6,359 nt of DNA from JAYFRC01 sp034926415 (GTDB lineage Bacteria > Bacillota > Clostridia > Oscillospirales > Oscillospiraceae): NCBI GenBank assembly GCA_034926415.1, contig JAYFRC010000001.1, positions 1-6,359 on the forward strand. The letters run 5' to 3'. The first letter of the stretch is position 1, and the number at the start of each line of letters is the position of its first letter. Positions 1 through 5,608 of the stretch are shown here, piece by piece. Under the pieces are notes generated by a model. That model did not search any database, had not been told where the DNA came from, and saw only the letters and a program-made list of their open reading frames with translations. The translations under genes and the position numbers were made by a program.

Positions 1-124
1 CGTCTTTTTTTGTATACGGATATGGCAGTCCGTCTCTCAATTTGTCGAGGATATTTTTGTTGTTCAAAGCCGCTGCGAGGGCGGCGGCATCTTCAATCCG
101 CCACTTGCGGATACTGCATTCCAT
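1..124 (-). CDS. GNAT-family N-acetyltransferase, N-terminal fragment
   Basis: Only the first 41 codons are in the window; the gene continues past the left edge. The start ATG (complement of 122-124) has a textbook ribosome binding site, AGGAGGA, at 131-137 with 6 nt spacing. The peptide begins MECSIRKWRIEDAAALAAAL and continues through a DKLRDGLPYPYTKKD stretch. A basic beta strand, then an 'R-x-x-DAAALA' helix, then a 'LRDGLPYPYT..DA' segment is the usual opening of the RimJ/RimL-like branch of acetyl-CoA-dependent N-acetyltransferases. The acetyl-CoA binding motif lies outside the window, so neither substrate nor activity can be judged. The gene is transcribed away from the hydrogenase operon and nothing suggests a functional link. 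The family call rests on N-terminal resemblance alone. Confidence 0.75.
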   Translation of the reverse strand, partial: MECSIRKWRIEDAAALAAALNNKNILDKLRDGLPYPYTKKD

Positions 125-184
125 ATTTCTTCCTCCTGTGCGGCAAACAAAAAGTTCCGCGCTGATTTCGTGCCTCTTGCGCTG

Positions 185-193
185 ATTATAACA
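185..193 (-). promoter_or_regulatory. Extended -10 promoter for the leftward acetyltransferase gene
   Basis: The minus strand reads TGTTATAAT here: a perfect -10 hexamer (TATAAT, 190-185) preceded by the TGn of an extended -10 element. There is no good -35 hexamer at the usual distance, which is common for extended -10 promoters. Transcription would start near 178, leaving a leader of roughly 54 nt before the ATG at 124. Assigned by motif only. Confidence 0.5.
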
Positions 194-306
194 CATTCCT
201 CAGACAGGCGCATTGCATTTTTTTCGGCGCAAACCCGGCTGCGTATGAGCGAAGAAAAACACAATATGGAAATTTCACAAAAAAGTTGCAATTTTAACAC
301 ACTGCC

Positions 307-324
307 TTGTTAAAACAATATCAA
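307..324 (+). promoter_or_regulatory. Candidate Rex-type (NADH/NAD+-sensing) operator, copy 1
   Basis: The sequence TTGTTAAAACAATATCAA matches 12 of 14 specified positions of the clostridial Rex operator pattern TTGTTAA-N4-TTAACAA, with the left half-site perfect. Rex is an established repressor of fermentation and hydrogenase genes in clostridia and is released by a high NADH/NAD+ ratio, which fits an NADH-oxidising hydrogenase downstream. The site lies about 125 bp upstream of the best promoter's -35, which is further than usual for direct repression, and the region is AT-rich, so a chance match is possible. No rex gene is in the window. Confidence 0.4.
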
Positions 325-337
325 TACCCTGAATTTA

Positions 338-382
338 CCAGAGCCGCAAAACCCGCCCGGAAAGCGGGTTTCACGGCTCTGG
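338..382 (+). terminator. Hairpin resembling an intrinsic terminator, no gene before it
   Basis: Two stacked perfect stems: CCAGAGCCG (338-346) pairs with CGGCTCTGG (374-382), and AAACCCGC (349-356) pairs with GCGGGTTT (364-371). They are separated by a 2x2 internal loop and closed by a 7-nt loop. TTTTGCG follows on the plus strand, so it could stop rightward transcription, though the T-run is short. On the minus strand no T-run follows. It lies upstream of both candidate hyd promoters, so it would not attenuate transcripts starting there. It could end a small RNA, act as an attenuator for a promoter further upstream, or block read-through into hyd. Confidence 0.5.
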
Positions 383-394
383 TTTTGCGTACAT

Positions 395-403
395 TGTTAT
401 AAT
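395..403 (+). promoter_or_regulatory. Extended -10 promoter, upstream promoter of hyd
   Basis: TGTTATAAT is a perfect -10 hexamer (398-403) with an extended TGn element, the same 9-mer as the leftward promoter at 193-185. No recognisable -35 lies 16-18 bp upstream; that position falls inside the preceding hairpin. Transcription would begin near 410 and give a leader of about 118 nt before hydC. It is weaker evidence than the promoter at 449-478. Confidence 0.4.
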
Positions 404-427
404 TGTGACGTTATAAAATAAACAATA

Positions 428-443
428 TTGTCAAAAAAATATC
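428..443 (+). promoter_or_regulatory. Second copy of the Rex-like sequence, next to the main promoter
   Basis: TTGTCAAAAAAATATC matches the upstream element at 307-322 (TTGTTAAAACAATATC) at 14 of 16 positions, in the same orientation, 121 bp apart. It ends 5 bp before the -35 hexamer of the main promoter, where a regulator could block or recruit polymerase. Judged alone against the Rex pattern it is poor in the right half (9 of 14), so the argument rests on the repetition and the position. Confidence 0.35.
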
Positions 444-448
444 TTTTA

Positions 449-478
449 TTGACTTGAGAATATGCGCGCCCCTATAAT
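449..478 (+). promoter_or_regulatory. Main sigma-A promoter of the hydCBA operon
   Basis: A -35 TTGACT (449-454) and a perfect -10 TATAAT (473-478) are separated by 18 bp. Transcription should start around 485, leaving a leader of about 43 nt with the GGAGGT ribosome binding site at 515-520. A second TATAAT at 485-490 has no suitable -35. An imperfect 24-bp dyad at 430-453 (10 of 12 positions paired; ends GTCAA and TTGAC) overlaps the -35, consistent with repressor control. Confidence 0.75.
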
Positions 479-527
479 CGCATTTATAATCTTTTTGCAG
501 TTCCGGAAGCGAATGGAGGTCTGAAAT

Positions 528-1040
528 ATGAAGCAGGAAAATTACAGCCATGATACCCCGCGTTCCGCGCTCGTCAAAGTAGCGGAGATAGCCGCCAGGT
601 GCAAAAGCCGCCCGGACAAGCTGATGGACGTTATACTCGCCGTTCAGAAAGTGGTGCCGTCGATGTCGGAAAGCGTAGCGGCGGTCATAGCGCGGGAGAT
701 GAATCTCCGCCAGAATGAGGTTTACGGATTTATAACCTTTTACGAAAGACTGTCGGTAAAGGAGCGCGGCAAATACGTCATCCGCATGTGCTCCAGCGCG
801 CCGTGCCATGTCAGAGGCGCGCGCGGAGTGATGGAGGCCATTCTCGACCAGCTCGGGATAGGAATCGGTGAGACGACGGACGACGGGCGTTTCACCGTCG
901 AGCTCTCTCCATGCATGGGAATCTGCGACATGTCCCCGGCGATAATGATAAACAACAAGGTCTACGGCAACCTGACGGCGGAAAGCGCGAAAGCACTTAT
1001 AAAGCGCTATATACGCGAGGACGTCGAGGACAGCGACTGA
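528..1040 (+). CDS. hydC: NADH-linked [FeFe]-hydrogenase, gamma subunit (NuoE-like [2Fe-2S] protein)
   Basis: This is the small electron-transfer subunit of a cytoplasmic trimeric [FeFe]-hydrogenase (HydC/HndA), homologous to NuoE of complex I. The 170-residue length is normal for the family (about 160-170). An N-terminal helical region (about 1-80, including 'EVYGFITFYERLS') is followed by a thioredoxin-like fold with one [2Fe-2S] cluster. Its four ligands are visible as C88-x4-C93 (CSSAPC) and C129-x3-C133 (CMGIC). In the family this cluster sits beside the FMN of the beta subunit. The start is secure: GGAGGT at 515-520 is 7 nt before the ATG. It is first in the operon and followed after 38 bp by hydB. 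Nine of its 13 isoleucine codons are ATA. HydC and NuoE are hard to separate by sequence alone; the adjacent hydrogenase gene settles it. Confidence 0.95.
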   Translation: MKQENYSHDTPRSALVKVAEIAARCKSRPDKLMDVILAVQKVVPSMSESVAAVIAREMNLRQNEVYGFITFYERLSVKERGKYVIRMCSSAPCHVRGARGVMEAILDQLGIGIGETTDDGRFTVELSPCMGICDMSPAIMINNKVYGNLTAESAKALIKRYIREDVEDSD

Positions 1041-1078
1041 GCGCGCCTCACGATATAAAACGAAAGGATTGATATCAC

Positions 1079-2365
1079 GTGAAAGAAATGCGTGTTCTCC
1101 TGCGTAATCTCGGCAGGGAAAATATGACCGACGCCGAGAACTATATAAAGACCGGAGGCTACGAGGGCCTTCGCAGAGCCATCGGAATGAAGGGCTGGGA
1201 TATAATCCAGGAGCTCAAGGACGCGGGGCTGCGCGGCCGCGGCGGAGCGGGCTTCCCATCGTGGCTCAAGCTCAAGTTCGCCTACGACGCGCAGGACGAC
1301 GCAAAATACATCGTCTGCAACGCCGATGAGGGCGAGCCCGGAACAAACAAGGACAGAGTGCTTCTTACCTCCGACCCGCACAGCGTGCTCGAGGGCATGG
1401 CGATAGCGGGACGCGCGATAGGCGCGACAAAGGGATACATATATCTCCGCGCCGAATATCCGTATATCTTCCCGCTGCTCGAGCAGTCGATCGCAAGCGC
1501 AAAGGCCGCCGGAGCACTCGGGAAGAATATTTTCGGCAGCGATTTTTCGTTCGACATCTCCGTCCGGCGAGGCGCGGGCGCCTACATCTGCGGCGAGGAG
1601 ACGGCGCTGTTTGAATCCATCGAGGGACACCGCGGAGAGCCGCGTTTCCGCCCGCCATATCCCGGCTCTCACGGACTTTTCGGAAAGCCGACGTGCCTCA
1701 ACAACGTCGAGACGCTGGCGAACATGAGCCACATCCTGCGCAACGGCGCGGTATGGTTCCGCGGCATCGGCACCGAGACGAGCCACGGCACAAAGCTGTT
1801 CACCGTCATCGGAAATGTGTCGCGCCGCGGAGTTTACGAGTTTCCGATGGGCATCAACCTCAAGGACCTCATCTACGACGTGTGCGGCGGAGTAGAGGGA
1901 GGACACGGACTTCTCGCGGTGCAGACCGGCGGTGCGTCGGGCCCGGTGATCCGTCCCGACCAGATAGACATGTGCCTCGACATTGACCACGCCTCGCCCG
2001 GAGGCGGGCGCCTCGGCTGCGGCACGATATTCGTCATCGACGATACCAACTGCGTGCTCGATATCATACGCAACAACATGAGCTTTTTTGTCGACGAGTC
2101 CTGCGGCAAGTGCATACCCTGCCGCGAGGGCACACGCAGACTATACGATCTCATAAACAAAATATGCGTCGGGAAGGGCAACATCCACGACCTTGAAACG
2201 GTCATTGATCTCGCGGACACGATAAGGAAGACGGCGTTCTGCGGCCTCGGGCATTCGTCGGTCGTTCCCGTGCTCAGCGCCATAGAGAACTTCCGCGATG
2301 TGTTCGATTCTCACCTCGACGGAGACCTCTGCGAAAACTGCCGTGCTGAAAGGAGCGTGGTCTAA
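1079..2365 (+). CDS. hydB: NADH-linked [FeFe]-hydrogenase, beta subunit (NuoF-like, short form)
   Basis: This flavoprotein subunit binds NADH and FMN and passes electrons to the hydrogenase subunit. Visible motifs in the 428 residues are the nucleotide/FMN loop GRGGAGFP (53-60), NADEGEPGT (81-89), GAGAYICGEETAL (165-177) and the [4Fe-4S] site C342-x2-C345-x2-C348 with C388. The start is GTG with AAGGA at 1064-1068, 10 nt upstream. It is preferred over the ATG at 1088 because the N-terminal RVLLRNLG segment is typical of the family. Compared with bifurcating HydB (about 600 residues or more) it lacks both the N-terminal thioredoxin-like [2Fe-2S] domain and the C-terminal 2[4Fe-4S] domain. It stops at H412/C418/C421, about where that C-terminal domain would begin, and the next gene starts at once. 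Its length resembles complex I NuoF, but the context marks it as a hydrogenase subunit. Confidence 0.93.
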   Translation: MKEMRVLLRNLGRENMTDAENYIKTGGYEGLRRAIGMKGWDIIQELKDAGLRGRGGAGFPSWLKLKFAYDAQDDAKYIVCNADEGEPGTNKDRVLLTSDPHSVLEGMAIAGRAIGATKGYIYLRAEYPYIFPLLEQSIASAKAAGALGKNIFGSDFSFDISVRRGAGAYICGEETALFESIEGHRGEPRFRPPYPGSHGLFGKPTCLNNVETLANMSHILRNGAVWFRGIGTETSHGTKLFTVIGNVSRRGVYEFPMGINLKDLIYDVCGGVEGGHGLLAVQTGGASGPVIRPDQIDMCLDIDHASPGGGRLGCGTIFVIDDTNCVLDIIRNNMSFFVDESCGKCIPCREGTRRLYDLINKICVGKGNIHDLETVIDLADTIRKTAFCGLGHSSVVPVLSAIENFRDVFDSHLDGDLCENCRAERSVV

Positions 2366-4096
2366 ATGGCAAAAAATGTAAATTTGACGATAGACGGGAT
2401 AAGCGTCAGCGTTCCCGAGGGAACGTCGATACTAAACGCCGCGCGCTCCGCCAATATACACATCCCGACGCTGTGCTGGCACGAGGATCAGAAGGTAAAA
2501 GCCAACTGCCGCATGTGCGTCGTCGAGATAGAGGGGCAGCCGCTGCTTCAGACTTCGTGCTCCTTTCCCGCCGCCGAGGGCATGATAGTCCGCACCTCGA
2601 CTCCGGACATCATACATCACCGCCGCAACATCCTCGAGCTTATACTCGCAAGGCATCCGCTTGAGTGCCTGACCTGCCAGAAGAGCGGCGCGTGCGAGCT
2701 TCAGAAGATAGCCGAGGACCTTAACATGGATCGTCCGTCGCGCTATCCCATCGACTCGCGCAACATGCTGCGCGACCGTTCGTCGCCTTCCATCGTGCGT
2801 GACCCGAACAAGTGCATACTCTGCGGACGCTGCATGGAGGTCTGCAACGACATACAGAATATCGGCGTGCTCGCAAAGGAGAACAGAGGCTATTACACGA
2901 TAATAACACCGCCTTATGGCAAGCTGCTGGCGGACACGGCCTGCGTCAACTGCGGACAGTGCATGCAGGTTTGCCCCGTCGGAGCGATAACGATAAACGA
3001 CAATACACGCGACGTCTACCATGCTATATCCGCAGGCAAGACCATGTGCGTCCAGGTAGCGCCCTCCGTGCGCACTACCATCGCCGAGGCGCTCGGCGAG
3101 GAGCCCGGAACTGTCAGCACCGGAAGGCTCGTGACCGCGCTCAAGCGGCTTGGTTTCAACTACGTTTTCGACAGCGATTTTTCCGCCGACCTTACGATAA
3201 TGGAAGAGGGAAGCGAGCTTCTCGACAGGCTCAAAAACGGCGGCGTGCTGCCGATGATGACCTCCTGCTGTCCGGCGTGGGTCAAGTACTGCGAGACGTT
3301 TTACCCGGACTACACGGCGCATCTTTCATCGGCAAAATCTCCGCAGCAGATGTTCGGCGCAGTCATCAAGACCTTTTTCGCCGAAAAGAGCGGGATAGAC
3401 GCCGGAGATATTTACAGCGTTTCAATCATGCCCTGCACAGCGAAAAAATTCGAGTGCAAGCGCGCGGAGATGAACGACAGCGGATATCAGGACGTCGACA
3501 TGTCGCTGACAGTCCAGGAGCTCGCGCGCATGGTGCGCGCGGGAGGAATAGACTTTAAGACCCTTGAGGAGACGCCGTTCGATTCTCCGTTCGGACTTGG
3601 CTCCGGCGCGGGAGAGATATTCGCCGCGACGGGCGGAGTCATGGAGGCCGCGCTCCGCACGGTCTACGAGCTCGTGACTGGCGAGGAGCTCAAGAACCTC
3701 GACTTTACCGCCGTGCGCGGCATCGAGGGAATAAAGGAAGCGTCGGTCGACCTGAACGGCACCGTCGTCAAGGTCGCGGTCGTACACACGCTATCGCGCG
3801 CCAGGGAAATGATGGAGCGCGTTGTAGCCGGAACCGCCGACTACCAGTTCATCGAGGTCATGGCCTGCCCCGGAGGCTGCATAGGCGGAGCGGGCAACCC
3901 GGTCAGAAGCTGGAAGAAGGTGCTCAAACGCACGGAGTCCGTTTACGAGCAGGACAAAAAGCTGCCTGTTCGCAAGAGCCACGAGAACAAGGAAGTCAAG
4001 ATGCTGTACAGTGAATACCTCGGCCAGCCGCTTTCCGAGAAGTCGGAGCATCTCCTCCACACGCGGTATTTCGACAGGCGCGACATATTGAGATAA
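2366..4096 (+). CDS. hydA: [FeFe]-hydrogenase catalytic subunit
   Basis: This subunit reduces protons to H2, or the reverse, at an H-cluster in the cytoplasm. Its 576 residues follow the CpI-like order: [2Fe-2S] domain (C37, C48, C51, C65); His-ligated [4Fe-4S] (H97, C101, C104, C110); two ferredoxin [4Fe-4S] clusters (C150/153/156/160 and C193/196/199/203); then the catalytic domain with L1 TSCCPAW (299-305), L2 MPCTAKKFE (355-363) and L3 ACPGGC (500-505). H-cluster ligands should be C302, C357, C501 and C505. The C. pasteurianum proton path is intact at a +2 offset: E281, E284, R288, C301 and S321. After L3 the usual GGGQP reads GGAGNP. A normal small-subunit tail (SHENKEVKMLY, LLHTRY) follows. 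The ATG abuts the hydB stop, with AAGGAG at 2350-2355. HydE, HydF and HydG, needed for maturation, are not in this window. Confidence 0.97.
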   Translation: MAKNVNLTIDGISVSVPEGTSILNAARSANIHIPTLCWHEDQKVKANCRMCVVEIEGQPLLQTSCSFPAAEGMIVRTSTPDIIHHRRNILELILARHPLECLTCQKSGACELQKIAEDLNMDRPSRYPIDSRNMLRDRSSPSIVRDPNKCILCGRCMEVCNDIQNIGVLAKENRGYYTIITPPYGKLLADTACVNCGQCMQVCPVGAITINDNTRDVYHAISAGKTMCVQVAPSVRTTIAEALGEEPGTVSTGRLVTALKRLGFNYVFDSDFSADLTIMEEGSELLDRLKNGGVLPMMTSCCPAWVKYCETFYPDYTAHLSSAKSPQQMFGAVIKTFFAEKSGIDAGDIYSVSIMPCTAKKFECKRAEMNDSGYQDVDMSLTVQELARMVRAGGIDFKTLEETPFDSPFGLGSGAGEIFAATGGVMEAALRTVYELVTGEELKNLDFTAVRGIEGIKEASVDLNGTVVKVAVVHTLSRAREMMERVVAGTADYQFIEVMACPGGCIGGAGNPVRSWKKVLKRTESVYEQDKKLPVRKSHENKEVKMLYSEYLGQPLSEKSEHLLHTRYFDRRDILR

Positions 4097-4114
4097 GCGT
4101 ATAAAATTACACGG

Positions 4115-4162
4115 CAAAAACAACGCCCCCGGAGCCACGCGGCTTCGGGGGCGTTGTTTTTG
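4115..4162 (+). terminator. Bidirectional intrinsic terminator after hydA
   Basis: A perfect 17-bp stem pairs 4115-4131 (CAAAAACAACGCCCCCG) with 4146-4162. It continues inward through one G-U and four further Watson-Crick pairs to an ACGC tetraloop at 4137-4140, about 22 pairs in all. The GC core is flanked by A5 on one side and T5 on the other, so both strands show a GC stem followed by a T-run. It begins 18 bp after the hydA stop and can also stop leftward transcripts of the convergent cyclase gene. Confidence 0.9.
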
Positions 4163-4195
4163 CGTTTTCGGAGGGGGAACGAAGGTAAATTATAC

Positions 4196-4224
4196 TTGTC
4201 ACTTTTTGGCGAAAGTTTTATAAT
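4196..4224 (+). promoter_or_regulatory. Orphan sigma-A promoter pointing into the 3' end of the cyclase gene
   Basis: TTGTCA (4196-4201) and a perfect TATAAT (4219-4224) are separated by exactly 17 bp. Transcription would start near 4231 and run antisense to the diguanylate cyclase gene. No open frame with a ribosome binding site follows. It may drive an antisense or small RNA, or be a relic of a lost gene. The motif match is good, but nothing else confirms activity. Confidence 0.45.
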
Positions 4225-4226
4225 AT

Positions 4227-4254
4227 CCATAATATGCATGATTCCATATTATGG
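4227..4254. repeat. Perfect 10-bp inverted repeat over the predicted start point
   Basis: CCATAATATG (4227-4236) and CATATTATGG (4245-4254) are exact inverted copies with an 8-nt spacer. The dyad starts 3 bp after the -10 hexamer of the orphan promoter and covers the expected transcription start, a classic operator position. As RNA it would form a modest AU-rich hairpin at the 5' end. Confidence 0.6.
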
Positions 4255-4315
4255 CCACCGGAGCGGCCGGACTCTTCGGATAAAGAGGCGTGAAAGGAGA
4301 CCGGGGGCTTTTACA

Positions 4316-5479
4316 TTATCTGTCGGAAGCCGGTTTCCTTCGCTCCGCGAACTCTCTGCTCTTGCTGCGCTTTTGTTCGTACATGGATTGATCCATGCGG
4401 CGGAAAAGCAAATCCGGCGTATCGTTGGCCGAGTCGTAGACGCTGTATCCGTATGAAAGTGAGAGATGATATGGATGCGAGCACGATCGATTGAGCTCCG
4501 CGAGACCGTCCTCGAGATGCGAGAAGAACGGGAGGAGCTCGTATTCCTCTTTCACCGCTTTTATTATCACAAACTCGTCGCCGCCGTAGCGGGCGGCAAA
4601 GTCGCCGCTTTCTGCGGTGACGCGCAGAAGGCGGCCTATGTTGCGTATCGCCGAGTCGCCGGCCAGATGACCGAAATTGTCGTTGATGTCTTTGAAGCGG
4701 TCGACGTCGAACAATATACCGACGAGGATGCTGCCTTCCGGACATTTAATGGACATGCGCTGTATCCTGTAATCGAGGTACGCCCTTGTATAAAGACCGG
4801 AAAGCGAATCGATGTGCGATGATTCTCCCTGAATATTGATGTAAAGGGAAACAATGGAGATGGCGAGCGACGCACAGACGAGCGAAAGCCCGTAAAACAT
4901 AAACTGGAGCAGGATTCCGATGAAGATAGGAATAAGGAAAATTATGGAAGGCATAACAAGATAGCTCTTCGCGTTTTTGCGGTTTAGGTATATCTCAATC
5001 TCGGCGTATAACAGATAGAAAAAGCTGGAGGCGAACGGGAGGAAGGACAAAGCCGAGCGCGAATAGACATTGTCGGGCGAGACGAAAAACAAAACGGGAG
5101 CGAAAGCGCTCATTACCGAAAGGCAGATGACTGCCACAGCGGGCAAAGCGAGCAGTGGAGCGCGTTTTTTAAGTCTGCCGATGTCATCGAACAGCTTATA
5201 GTCCACATACAGCGTCCAGAGGAAAGCGGATGCGGTGATGGTCGAAATCAGTGCGATAGTGACGACAATGCTGACGACGCGCACATATGGGAAATGAAGG
5301 CCGTCTATACAGAAGGAGAGGGCCTCGAAAGAGCAGAACGCTATCGTAGCCCATATCAGTAAACGGAATATTTTTTCAGAGAGCGTGTGGTTCCACATAA
5401 TGTTTCTCGAACTAACGAGCAGCATGACCATAAGCCCGATACCAAAGCCGTTTGACACGAGTATCGCCTGCAGGTTCAT
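4316..5479 (-). CDS. Membrane-anchored diguanylate cyclase (GGDEF protein)
   Basis: Predicted to make cyclic di-GMP from two GTP at the inner face of the membrane. The chosen start (387 residues, MNLQAILVSNGF) has GGGGTGA at 5484-5490 just upstream. A GTG at 5527 would add 16 residues but has no such site. The N-terminal half carries about seven hydrophobic segments (near 5-23, 37-57, 66-92, 107-132, 143-162, 174-195, 198-215) and no sensor domain I recognise. The GGDEF domain starts at DSLSGLYTR (224-232). It has the metal/GTP segment FDVDRFKDIND (257-267), GHLAGD (270-275), the signature RYGGDEF (297-303) and the late helix MDQSMYEQK (362-370). Catalytic residues look intact. The usual inhibitory RxxD site before the signature reads ESGD (290-293), so its Arg is missing. 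There is no EAL or HD-GYP domain. It converges on the hyd operon and shares its terminator. Confidence 0.9.
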   Translation of the reverse strand: MNLQAILVSNGFGIGLMVMLLVSSRNIMWNHTLSEKIFRLLIWATIAFCSFEALSFCIDGLHFPYVRVVSIVVTIALISTITASAFLWTLYVDYKLFDDIGRLKKRAPLLALPAVAVICLSVMSAFAPVLFFVSPDNVYSRSALSFLPFASSFFYLLYAEIEIYLNRKNAKSYLVMPSIIFLIPIFIGILLQFMFYGLSLVCASLAISIVSLYINIQGESSHIDSLSGLYTRAYLDYRIQRMSIKCPEGSILVGILFDVDRFKDINDNFGHLAGDSAIRNIGRLLRVTAESGDFAARYGGDEFVIIKAVKEEYELLPFFSHLEDGLAELNRSCSHPYHLSLSYGYSVYDSANDTPDLLFRRMDQSMYEQKRSKSREFAERRKPASDR

Positions 5480-5559
5480 TTCGTCACCCCGATTTGTATC
5501 CATAATAGAGCACGGACTGAAAAACACAAAGTTAGACGCATCAATACAATTTTTGAGTT

Positions 5560-5588
5560 ATTTTACAGCTTATCCGCGAAAAATACAA
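5560..5588 (-). promoter_or_regulatory. Possible promoter of the diguanylate cyclase gene
   Basis: On the minus strand TTGTAT (5588-5583) and TAAAAT (5565-5560) are 17 bp apart, matching consensus at 3 of 6 and 5 of 6 positions. Transcription would start near 5553 and give a leader of about 74 nt before the ATG at 5479. A TATTAT at 5507-5502 is an alternative -10 with a poor -35. Tentative. Confidence 0.3.
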
Positions 5589-5608
5589 GGAAAGAGGGAA
5601 ACTGAACT

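Larger units (their letters stand above)
125..527. other. Divergent intergenic control region (acetyltransferase / hyd operon)
   Basis: About 400 bp without a convincing gene, clearly more AT-rich than the flanking coding DNA, especially 250-500. In order it contains the ribosome binding site and extended -10 promoter of the leftward gene, a stretch around 195-285 in which I see nothing definite, a Rex-like sequence at 307-324, a strong hairpin at 338-382, an extended -10 promoter at 395-403, a 10-bp palindrome ACAATATTGT at 422-431, a second copy of the Rex-like sequence at 428-443, the main promoter at 449-478, and the hydC ribosome binding site at 515-520. The density of elements suggests that the hydrogenase operon is regulated rather than constitutive. 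Confidence 0.7.

Noticed and set aside
245..313. A 22-codon plus-strand frame starting MSEEKHN and ending LPC, with two cysteines, followed by the hairpin at 338-382; resembles a signalling or modified peptide precursor.
   Set aside because: No ribosome binding site before either ATG (245 or 266), no convincing promoter, and no modification or export genes nearby. A frame this short arises easily by chance.
1007..1990. Long minus-strand open frame (327 codons) opposite hydB; a similar one of 296 codons lies opposite hydA at 2432-3322.
   Set aside because: These are antisense shadows caused by GC-rich codon bias. They have no recognisable domains and no ribosome binding site, and the plus-strand genes are unambiguous.
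2330..2368. HydB truncated by a frameshift or stop, with its ferredoxin domain encoded beyond.
   Set aside because: The hydB stop is immediately followed by the ATG of hydA, whose [2Fe-2S] domain begins at once, with a proper AAGGAG site. There is no room for a lost domain, so the short form is genuine.
4234..4293. A 19-residue leaderless plus-strand frame (MHDSILWPPERP...) just after the orphan promoter.
   Set aside because: No ribosome binding site, and its beginning lies within the inverted repeat; it looks accidental.
4227..4315. A c-di-GMP riboswitch near the cyclase gene.
   Set aside because: The conserved core motifs of the known GEMM classes are absent, and the segment lies downstream of the cyclase rather than in its leader.
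4154..4456. Plus-strand 100-codon frame across the terminator and the cyclase 3' end.
   Set aside because: It starts inside the terminator stem, has no ribosome binding site and its second half is antisense to conserved GGDEF-domain sequence.
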